Assembly (NCBI GenBank): GCA_964542475.1
Contig: CAZIUL010000044.1
Location: 1-35,600 of the forward strand
DNA length: 35,600 nucleotides
From: CAZIUL01 sp964542475
GTDB taxonomy: Bacteria > Planctomycetota > B15-G4 > CAYZWU01
Reading direction: 5' to 3'
Below the pieces are notes generated by a model, which was given only the letters and a program-made list of their open reading frames with translations, searched no databases and was not told the DNA's origin. The stretch's first letter is position 1, and each line of letters begins with the position of its first letter. This document shows positions 1-6,302 of this stretch, one piece after another. The position numbers were made by a program, and so were the translations under genes.

Positions 1-63
1 GCTGGTTTACGAGACCTGATCGGCTATTTCATGTCGTTCTTGGACAGCAGTGATTCTCCGTAA
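1..63 (+). CDS. possible 3' end of a gene entering from the left (partial)
   Basis: Frame 1 is open from the first base to a TAA at 61-63 and encodes 20 residues, including a hydrophobic DLIGYF-type stretch. It could be the tail of a protein encoded mostly outside the window; the ending loosely recalls C-termini of cytochrome-like heme-binding proteins, but 20 residues cannot establish this. A chance open frame of this length is quite possible. No function is assigned. Confidence 0.2.
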   Translation, partial: AGLRDLIGYFMSFLDSSDSP

Positions 64-451
64 TGATATCTTCTTCATTTCTGACCAGCAAGGTCATGAC
101 CAAGTCATAACTCTTTTTTTTCCGAAATAAAGTTCGTAAATTCATCAAATTACCAATCAGCAAAAATCGCTTTCAATACCCCAACGGCGACTCCTTTGTT
201 CTAGTCCCACAATCGATTTCTATCAACCGTACAGGCAAAAGCAGATTAACAAATTGAATGAAAGGAGACAACAGAAATCAGATTCGCGGTGGGCTCCGCC
301 CCACGGACCGCGGGAAAGACTCATTTGGGCAGTGAGGCTCTGGAATGGAAGAATCCACCTTATACAAGCGGCTTTTCTGTTTTGACAAACCAGACCACCT
401 TAAAAAGCTAAAGTAACCCTTAAGGCAAAGCTGTTTCTACCCTTTTACTGA
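64..451. other. gene-free stretch, element-side DNA
   Basis: No convincing gene is seen. The region is more AT-rich than the rest of the window up to about 280. At 285-312 there is an imperfect GC-rich hairpin with outer arms CGCGGT/ACCGCG and inner arms GTGGG/CCCAC, of the kind seen in interspersed palindromic elements. A GGAG sequence near 263 leads only to a very short frame. By position this stretch would be inside, or beyond the edge of, the integrated element inferred from the tRNA halves to its right. Confidence 0.4.
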
Positions 452-640
452 TCAGTTCTCCTCCTCACCCAACGCTCGAACCATCGCGACGATACCGGCC
501 TTGATAGCCTCCGGGAGATAGTCCCACCCCTCCAGGATCTCAGCTAGATCCGGGTGATATTCACGTAAAAACGTCATACAAGTAGCCACACTCTCGGGGC
601 GTTCTTCCGTAACATCCGCATTGTCTAACGGATTAGAAAT
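452..640 (-). pseudogene. C-terminal remnant, possibly of a tyrosine integrase
   Basis: A minus-strand frame ending at 452 has protein-like composition over its last 55 or so residues: an acidic stretch, then a helical HPDLAEILEGWDYLPEAI segment and an Ala/Val-rich end closing in GEEEN. Tails of this style (DLxxxxxWxxLPEAIKAGIVAMV) are, from memory, found at the ends of planctomycete integrase-type proteins beside tRNA genes. Upstream in its reading direction the frame runs straight into the antisense of a tRNA 3' half (649-698), and beyond that (700-904) the translation is low-complexity and unconvincing. No integrase catalytic box (R...HxxR...Y) is present. I read it as the displaced distal end of an integrase gene whose 5' part is elsewhere; the family call is inference. 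Confidence 0.35.
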
Positions 641-648
641 GCCGGACT

Positions 649-698
649 TCGGTCTCATAAACCGTAGGTCTTGGATTCGAGTCCTAGCGGGCCCACCA
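649..698 (+). tRNA. tRNA-Met(CAT) 3' half with encoded CCA; no 5' half
   Basis: From the anticodon arm to the 3' end the bases fit a tRNA: 7-base loop CTCATAA (654-660, anticodon CAT) between CGGT and ACCG, variable region AGGTC (666-670), T loop TTCGAGT (676-682), acceptor strand CGGGCCC (688-694), discriminator A and CCA (696-698). The T stem is poor (an A-C mismatch and two wobbles). The 26 bases that should hold the D arm and 5' acceptor strand show neither, and no GGGCCCG partner lies nearby. It is therefore a 3' half, as left when an element integrates into a tRNA gene, not a functional tRNA. A run of seven Ts follows the CCA. Confidence 0.6.
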
Positions 699-1033
699 TT
701 TTTTTGGGATCTGGGGCCGAAATACAGTTCGAATCGCCGTTTTGCAAGGAGTTGCGTGCCCGCGCCTCGGCCGGTTCCGGGACCTGTTTCTGCCTCGTTC
801 GGTCTCCCATGCCACCCCATACTGCCCCCCCGACGGCACACAGGACGCCACATTTTTTTAGGAGCCTGAATCGCTAGTACCAGCGGTTTTTTAATGCACA
901 CCACTTTTGATTAACCTGACACCCCACTGTCAAAATCGATGACACTGTCATGAAGCAGCGAGTCTCAATTTCACGCCATAATAAGTATTGAGAAAATCTC
1001 TAAGACATGGTATATAAACCAAATCGAGCGTTT
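699..1033. other. gene-free stretch between two tRNA halves
   Basis: No credible gene; the open frames here are short and of biased composition. The stretch contains a cluster of TGACA/TGTCA motifs at 917-951: an inverted pair at 917-921 and 928-932, then the dyad ATGACA-C-TGTCAT at 939-951. If both flanking tRNA halves are attachment sites, this segment is the remnant of a second small insertion. Confidence 0.35.
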
Positions 1034-1081
1034 GGGCGCGTCTGTAGCACTTGCCGACGGATCGGCCTTTCCTGCTCCTAA

Positions 1082-1131
1082 AGTGCCTTACAAGCAGGAG
1101 GCCGTTGGTTCAAGTCCATCATCGCCCACCA
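1082..1131 (+). tRNA. tRNA-Val(TAC) 3' half with encoded CCA; 5' half absent or scrambled
   Basis: The loop CTTACAA (1087-1093, anticodon TAC) is followed by GCAGG, variable region AGGCC, T stem GTTGG with T loop TTCAAGT (1109-1115), acceptor strand ATCGCCC (1121-1127), A and CCA (1129-1131). Only the inner three pairs of the anticodon stem form with the bases just upstream. A CCTGC matching the 3' anticodon strand does occur at 1071-1075 but is separated from the loop by 11 extra bases, and a GGGCG at 1034-1038 could pair with part of the acceptor end. That full-length reading would make a 98-base molecule with no normal D arm, so a tRNA 3' half or degraded tRNA is more likely. Confidence 0.6.
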
Positions 1132-1159
1132 GTTAATACCAGTTCAAGTACAATAATCT

Positions 1160-1181
1160 CGCCCGGCGTTCGCGCCGGGCG
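1160..1181 (+). terminator. perfect 9-bp hairpin with TTCG loop
   Basis: CGCCCGGCG and CGCCGGGCG flank a TTCG tetraloop exactly. It lies 28 bases after the CCA end of the tRNA-Val half and 26 bases before the ribosome-binding site of the GH172 gene. There is no T tract (TAAGTTT follows), so it is either a relic terminator of the tRNA unit or a structured 5' leader element of the next gene. Confidence 0.45.
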
Positions 1182-1221
1182 TAAGTTTGTACAGGTGCCG
1201 GTATTTTGAGGAGAATGAAGC

Positions 1222-4068
1222 ATGCCGTTTCAAAAAACCGGTTGTACATTTCTTTATGCCCTCTTCGCAGCCGCGGTTTTCGCTGGATTTACGCCTGGGC
1301 AGGATTTTGCCCGGGAAGCGAGCGAAACAACCAATAATACGCGCGAAAACCGCGACAGAGGGAAAGGGCAGGCATCACAGGCGGAGGATGCTGTTATCAC
1401 GCTTTCCTCTTTGCTTGACCAGTGCTGGGATCTGAAGAAGCTGCCGTATGTGGAAAAAGGCGTGAGCTGCAAACAGTTCAGTTCCTACGATCGCACGGGC
1501 TGGGAGGCCAACCGGGACTGGGGCAACTTTCTGCGCGTATCCGATGAAGAAGGAAGCGTGTGCGCCGAGATGAAGGGGCCGGGATGCGTGTTCAGGATCT
1601 GGTCGGCGAATCCGTCCGGAACGCTTTTCTTTTACTTGGACGGAGAAGCGGAACCCGCGCTCGAAGCAGACATGAAAAGCCTCTTCGAGAGCAATCCGTA
1701 CCCGTTTCTCGACCCGCTTACCTACAGGATCAGCGGGGCGGATGCATACATACCCATACCTTACGAGGAGTCCTGCAAGATCGTTTTGAGGGATAACGGT
1801 CCTCTTTACTACCACTTCGGTTACAAGACATACCCGGATGGAACCCGTATCGAAACCTACAGCCCTGACAGGGCCGAAGCAGCGCGGGAATCCGTGGAAA
1901 AGGCCCTTGTTTGCCTTGATAACCCGGGACCGGGGCTCGTGGAGCAAATCTACGGGGAGGGGCTGGAAAGGGTACGGATCGATGCGCGCGTGGAGCCGGA
2001 CTCGTCAGCGGAGCTCGTTTCCAGGAGCGGCAGCGGTTGGATCGCACTTCTCGTGCTGAAAGGCTCATCGTTCGAGCGGCATTTTCTCAGAAAGAGCCTG
2101 CTCAAGATCTACTGGGACAACGAAAAAACAGCTGCTGTTTCCTGTCCTCTCGGCGATTTTTTCGGGACATCTTTTGGTGAAAACAGGTACCGCGCGGTTT
2201 GTATGGGGGTGACGGAAGAGGGGGGTTACTGTCTTTTCCCGATGCCGTTCGAAAAGGGAGCCAGGATCGAGATCGTGAACCAGGGCTGCCTGCCGGTTGA
2301 TCTGAAGGGGCACCTTCTGCTTGCCCCGCTTCCCGGGGATGGGCAGTCGTGCCTAAGGTTCCACGCGGGCTGGCGCCGCGAGGAGCCCTGCGCCACATTC
2401 GATTACCCCATACTCAAGGCATGGGGAAGCGGTAAGTTTGTGGGCTGCGCGCTTTTCATAGACAACCCCGATGCCCGATGGTGGGGCGAGGGTGATGAGA
2501 AGATCTGGGTGGATGGCGAGGACTTCCCTTCCACCTTCGGCACGGGCTCCGAGGACTATTTCGGCGATGCGTGGGGCCACAGGCATCATGTCAAACCGTA
2601 CGAAGGCTGCACCCTGATCCAGGATCCGCGGCACAGCAACAAGACCTGCGTCTACAGGTTCCATATTACCGACTCGATCCCTTTTTCCCGGTCCTACAAG
2701 ATGACCATCGAAAACTACGCCAAGGATGTGGACTACACTTCCGTTGCCTGGTGGTACCAGGCCAGGGGCGGCAGCGATTTTTTCGAAGACGCGCCGGTTT
2801 CAAAAAGAATCCCTCGAAAGCCGTGTGCTTCCGGAGCTGTTGAGATTGAGGATCTTGTTGTTTCGGTTGAGGCCGAGGCCGGAGCTGTCCTGGAGATCAC
2901 GGATGAAGGCCTTCCCGATGAGCTTTCAGGAGGCAAGGGCCTCCTTTTAAAAGGTGAGGGACCTTTCGCGCTGACACTGCCGGCAGAAGGAGATGAGGGT
3001 ATTTGCCGCCTTTTTCTCGGCCTTGCCAGCGGTTTGACCTGCCCTGAGCTGACAGTGACCGCGCCTGACGATGTGGGAATCAGAGCTTCTCCTGTTCTTC
3101 CGCACGAACCGGGCTTCCTGGCTGAAAACGAGGCGGCGATGGTCGAGCTTCACGAGGGGGGCAACTCGGTTTACATTCATGCGGCGGCCCGCGAAGGGGA
3201 GACGCCCCGAACCGTGCTCGACTTTTTGAGGATCGAGCCGCTGAGGAAGCGGCAGGATGCAATAGAGGCCGAAGACCTTGCTGTCGTTGGCGCGAAGGGC
3301 GGCGCTGCAACGAAGGAGCTTCTTACCCTTCCCTGGAGCGGTGGTACCCAGGTCCGGTTCGAGGCCGACGAGGGCATTGCAACAATCGAGTTCGAGCTCC
3401 CGGTTACCATTGCGGGGATCTATTCGATTACCGGATTTTTCACAGACACGCAAGGGTACGGTTCGTTCGAGGTCTTGCTTGACGGCGACCGAGTCGCGGA
3501 TGTCGATCCTTCTGCCATCGAAGGGGACGGGATCGCCGAGTTTCAGACCAGTCCCAGGTTCCTTGCCGCGGATATGCACGAGCTTTCCTTCCGGACCGAA
3601 TCGGCGGTGGGCCTGGACTGTTTTCTTTTATCATGGAGCCTTGGCGAGGATAACGCTTTCGAGGGCGAGAAGCTCAAGGTCCTTGACCACGCTTTCGGCG
3701 AGCACCTCGTGCAGAGGCTGGGCAAGAACCGTTTCAGCCAAGGGCTTCACTTGTGGTTCAGAGGCGAAAAGAGGGGGGCGTTCGTTGAAGTCGAGCTTCC
3801 CGTGAGAGAGGCCGGAGACTACGCCTTGAAGGTTTTCTATTGCAAATCCTGGGATTACGGGATGATAGAGCTTTTCCTCGACGGAACAAGTCTTGGCGAG
3901 AAGTTCGACGGGTACTGCCCGAATATTGTGCCCTCCGGCCCCGTTGAATACGGCACGATAAGCCTCGAAAAAGGGATACACCGTCTCAGGTTTGTTCTTT
4001 CCGGAAAGAACGAGAGCTCCGCCGGGTACTTCATGGGAGTAGACGGCCTGGTTCTCCACCGCAGGTAG
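1222..4068 (+). CDS. secreted GH172 (DUF2961) glycoside hydrolase with C-terminal beta-sandwich-like modules
   Basis: A 948-residue protein with an N-terminal hydrophobic export signal (about residues 8-26). The core (about 60-500) has DUF2961/GH172 features: an opening segment with an aromatic SSYDRTG, a Trp-rich WEANRDWGNF, a KGPGCVFRIW strand, and the family motif GTGSEDYF at 440-447, whose Glu444 is a likely active-site residue. Characterised GH172 members act on fructose- and arabinofuranose-containing glycans; the substrate here is unknown. The second half (about 540-948) carries repeated beta-rich segments, some shaped like carbohydrate-binding domains (YSITGFFTDTQGYGSFEVLLDG; YALKVFYCKSWDYGMIELFLDG). 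The start follows GAGGAG at 1208-1213 with an 8-base spacer; an ATG at 1215 is out of frame. It is probably periplasmic or extracellular. The family call is firm, the substrate open. Confidence 0.88.
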   Translation: MPFQKTGCTFLYALFAAAVFAGFTPGQDFAREASETTNNTRENRDRGKGQASQAEDAVITLSSLLDQCWDLKKLPYVEKGVSCKQFSSYDRTGWEANRDWGNFLRVSDEEGSVCAEMKGPGCVFRIWSANPSGTLFFYLDGEAEPALEADMKSLFESNPYPFLDPLTYRISGADAYIPIPYEESCKIVLRDNGPLYYHFGYKTYPDGTRIETYSPDRAEAARESVEKALVCLDNPGPGLVEQIYGEGLERVRIDARVEPDSSAELVSRSGSGWIALLVLKGSSFERHFLRKSLLKIYWDNEKTAAVSCPLGDFFGTSFGENRYRAVCMGVTEEGGYCLFPMPFEKGARIEIVNQGCLPVDLKGHLLLAPLPGDGQSCLRFHAGWRREEPCATFDYPILKAWGSGKFVGCALFIDNPDARWWGEGDEKIWVDGEDFPSTFGTGSEDYFGDAWGHRHHVKPYEGCTLIQDPRHSNKTCVYRFHITDSIPFSRSYKMTIENYAKDVDYTSVAWWYQARGGSDFFEDAPVSKRIPRKPCASGAVEIEDLVVSVEAEAGAVLEITDEGLPDELSGGKGLLLKGEGPFALTLPAEGDEGICRLFLGLASGLTCPELTVTAPDDVGIRASPVLPHEPGFLAENEAAMVELHEGGNSVYIHAAAREGETPRTVLDFLRIEPLRKRQDAIEAEDLAVVGAKGGAATKELLTLPWSGGTQVRFEADEGIATIEFELPVTIAGIYSITGFFTDTQGYGSFEVLLDGDRVADVDPSAIEGDGIAEFQTSPRFLAADMHELSFRTESAVGLDCFLLSWSLGEDNAFEGEKLKVLDHAFGEHLVQRLGKNRFSQGLHLWFRGEKRGAFVEVELPVREAGDYALKVFYCKSWDYGMIELFLDGTSLGEKFDGYCPNIVPSGPVEYGTISLEKGIHRLRFVLSGKNESSAGYFMGVDGLVLHRR

Positions 4069-4126
4069 CCAAGGTTCCCCGCGGGTTTTCCAGCCGTCAA
4101 AACGGCGAGAGCGGATACATCGGTCA

Positions 4127-4840
4127 ATGACCATGAAGAACGAGAAAAAACGAAAAGAGCCCTTGTTGATCTCTTTACACCTGCCCAAAACGGCCGGCTC
4201 CAGCTTTGGAAGGACCCTGGAAGAGCACTATGCAAAACGTTTTTTTAAAGACTATGTAGACTTTCCCATCAATACCCCGGCTCATAAGAGGAAAGCAAAT
4301 GCCATAAAGAAATGCATCCGCAACGCATTACGCCTGTCGAGCGATGTGAGCTGCATACATGGCCACTTTCTTCCCCTGAAATACGCCCTCTGCGGCATCA
4401 GGAGGGACGTTCGATTCGTGACCTGGATGCGCGATCCCGTGGAACGGATTTCATCTCACTACTATTTTTGGAAAAACAACTACAACCCTGATACCGCTCC
4501 CTCTCTTCATAAAAGGGTTGTCGAAGAGGACTGGTCCTTCGAGCGGTTTTGCTTAGGGCCTGAATTGAGGAATTTATACCGACGGTTTCTTTGGTGGTTT
4601 CCATTGAAACGTTTTGATTTCATCGGTATTGCAGAAGACTACGACAGCGATTTCGCTTTTTTTGCGGAGAAGTTTTTCGGTAGGCAGCTGCCTGTTCATC
4701 ACATGAATGTGAACCCTGATTACAACAAACGGGTTTATGTCAGCGATGACCTGTTGAGAGCCCGGATAGAAAAATATCACCGGAAGGACATGGAGCTGTT
4801 TCACATGGTGAAGAAACAGCGGCAAACCCGTATCGACTGA
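4127..4840 (+). CDS. sulfotransferase family protein (2-O-sulfotransferase-like)
   Basis: A 237-residue protein. HLPKTAGSSF at 18-27 is the 5'-phosphosulfate (PAPS) binding loop typical of carbohydrate sulfotransferases of the Sulfotransfer_2 type, and RDPVERISSHYYFW from residue 102 is the 3'-phosphate binding motif. The reaction would be transfer of sulfate from PAPS to a glycan hydroxyl. No signal peptide or membrane segment is evident, so it is likely cytoplasmic and acts on a glycan or lipid-linked precursor. ATG at 4133 is an alternative start and there is no strong ribosome-binding site. It is convergent with a GT2 glycosyltransferase gene, which suggests both contribute to a sulfated surface glycan; the acceptor is unknown. 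Confidence 0.85.
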   Translation: MTMKNEKKRKEPLLISLHLPKTAGSSFGRTLEEHYAKRFFKDYVDFPINTPAHKRKANAIKKCIRNALRLSSDVSCIHGHFLPLKYALCGIRRDVRFVTWMRDPVERISSHYYFWKNNYNPDTAPSLHKRVVEEDWSFERFCLGPELRNLYRRFLWWFPLKRFDFIGIAEDYDSDFAFFAEKFFGRQLPVHHMNVNPDYNKRVYVSDDLLRARIEKYHRKDMELFHMVKKQRQTRID

Positions 4841-4855
4841 TTTCCGCCCGACAGG

Positions 4856-4874
4856 CCCGCAGATTTCATGCGGG
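4856..4874. terminator. weak hairpin between convergent genes
   Basis: CCCGCA (4856-4861) and TGCGGG (4869-4874) form a 6-bp stem with a 7-base loop in the 40-bp gap between the convergent stops of the sulfotransferase and glycosyltransferase genes. It lacks a clean T run on either strand; position is the main support. Confidence 0.35.
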
Positions 4875-4880
4875 AAAGCT

Positions 4881-6098
4881 TTATTCGGCACGGGTCAATT
4901 CGTATATCGTTAACCGTTTGATACGCACGATTGAGGGGACAGCAACATCTACATGTGTCGAAATACAAACGGAGAGTTTTTTCAAAATCGATCCGGAAAG
5001 AGTGAAGCGGTACTTTGCGATTTCAGAACTCAGGTATGATCCCGCTATCAAGGCATTATCAAAAGAAAGGTCCATGTATGCTTTTCCTGATAGTGCCATG
5101 GCTTCAACAATCAGGCTGTAGCAGCCGCTGTCAGGCATATCTTCAGCTTTTAAAAGAAAACCGGCCCAGCTTCGTTGATCTGATACCCTTATCTCCACGG
5201 CTCCCCGCACATGGTTTATCTTCGTGTTGCGTTTTTCTACGGGGATAACCGCTAGCAGGCCATTTTGGGACTCGCTGTTTGCCTCAAAAACAACCCGATC
5301 AAACAACTCATATTTGTTTTTCTCCCGGGTTAGCAACCCGCTATCCACACATTCGGGAAGCCCCCTTTTTTTCAAGAGGTACCCCCACTTGGACATGAAC
5401 ACAAAGCGGCTTTCGGTCACGAACGTTTCTTTTTGTACAGACTTGCTGAGGCCGCCTTCGTTGTGGATGACCTCGGCCGAAGGTTCGCACACGACATCGA
5501 AACCCTTCATTTTTGCGGAGGTGCAAAAATCGCTGTCTTCGTAATACAGGAAATACGATTCATCCAGCAGCCCGATCTCCATGAAGACTTCTGTTTTAAT
5601 GAGGCTGCAGGCAAAAGAAACGTAATCGATCTCTCCGCATGCCAGCTTTACGGCCTGGATGTCACCTGAAGGCTGAACGATCAATCCCATGGATTGGATG
5701 GAACGATCGGTATTAAGTATCTTGGCACCCACTATTCCGACGGATTTTTCCGATTCGGCCCGGTGCACCATGCGTGAAAGCCACATGTTGTCTGAATCGA
5801 TAACCACATCCGGGTTCAAGAGAACAAAATAACCATACTTCCCCAATCCGGATCGTATTCCGGCATTGCAGCCCCTGGCAAATCCTAGATTCGTTTTTTT
5901 GCACAGGAGGGCAATCTTTCCTTTCTCTTCTTCTTTTTTCAGGTAATCCAGGCTACCGTCCGTACTGTTATTGTCCACAACAAGAACGTCATGAGGACAC
6001 TCGGTTGACGCGCTGATCGAACTCAGGCATTTGTCAATATGGCCAAGACCGTTGTGGTTTAAAACGATGACGAGAGTTTTCACTATTGTAGAATCCAT
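4881..6098 (-). CDS. GT2 family glycosyltransferase with C-terminal beta-sandwich-like extension
   Basis: A 405-residue protein. Residues 6-240 are a GT-A fold family 2 transferase of the rhamnosyltransferase type: TLVIVLNHNG start, VVDNNSTDGS at about 40-49, the NPD metal/nucleotide site at 95-97 in place of DxD, GFARGCNAGI, and YYEDSDF at 185-191. It would transfer a sugar from a nucleotide donor to a growing glycan at the cytoplasmic face of the membrane. Residues about 265-405 are not part of the usual fold; they are beta-rich and resemble the insert of the neighbouring phosphodiesterase. The ATG follows GGGAGA with a short spacer and lies inside the 3' end of the small ORF upstream, suggesting translational coupling. 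The acceptor is not predictable. Confidence 0.88.
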   Translation of the reverse strand: MDSTIVKTLVIVLNHNGLGHIDKCLSSISASTECPHDVLVVDNNSTDGSLDYLKKEEEKGKIALLCKKTNLGFARGCNAGIRSGLGKYGYFVLLNPDVVIDSDNMWLSRMVHRAESEKSVGIVGAKILNTDRSIQSMGLIVQPSGDIQAVKLACGEIDYVSFACSLIKTEVFMEIGLLDESYFLYYEDSDFCTSAKMKGFDVVCEPSAEVIHNEGGLSKSVQKETFVTESRFVFMSKWGYLLKKRGLPECVDSGLLTREKNKYELFDRVVFEANSESQNGLLAVIPVEKRNTKINHVRGAVEIRVSDQRSWAGFLLKAEDMPDSGCYSLIVEAMALSGKAYMDLSFDNALIAGSYLSSEIAKYRFTLSGSILKKLSVCISTHVDVAVPSIVRIKRLTIYELTRAE

Positions 6099-6286
6099 GT
6101 GTTCTCCCGAACAGGCTTGTCCAGGTGTTTAATGCGGTCATTTAAATCAAAAAGCTGATAAAACGCGACACGGTCAAGGGATTGCCATTCGTCAAATAGT
6201 ACAGCCGCTGCAAGGTTTGACACAAACATTCCGGGGTTCAGGCTGGGCGGGGTCGCCTGAAAGATATTTATCCTGTCTATAACCAT
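6083..6286 (-). CDS. small hypothetical protein, coupled to the GT2 gene
   Basis: A 67-residue frame between the phosphodiesterase stop (16-base gap) and the GT2 start (16-base overlap in another frame). The start is preceded by AGGGA at good spacing, and composition is protein-like (VSNLAAAVLFDEWQSLDRVAFYQLFDLNDRI). No domain is recognised and there is no signal peptide or membrane segment. Spacing and the ribosome-binding site support a real small gene in a three-gene minus-strand unit; the alternative is a leader frame coupling translation into the GT2 gene. Confidence 0.45.
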   Translation of the reverse strand: MVIDRINIFQATPPSLNPGMFVSNLAAAVLFDEWQSLDRVAFYQLFDLNDRIKHLDKPVRENTWILQ

Positions 6287-6302
6287 TTTATTGTCCCTGA
6301 TG

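Noticed and set aside
868..879. GAATCGCTAGTA, identical to a conserved stretch near the 3' end of 16S rRNA
   Set aside because: The match is only 12 bases and the flanking sequence shows no rRNA similarity; chance match.
621..904. Open frames on both strands around the tRNA-Met half
   Set aside because: They run through tRNA sequence and low-complexity Pro/Arg/Gly-rich stretches. Only the distal part of the minus-strand frame (452-640) looks protein-like.
1034..1131. Complete 98-base tRNA-Val with a GGGCG 5' end
   Set aside because: Only five acceptor pairs would form, no D arm is present, and 11 extra bases interrupt the anticodon arm; a 3' half fits better.
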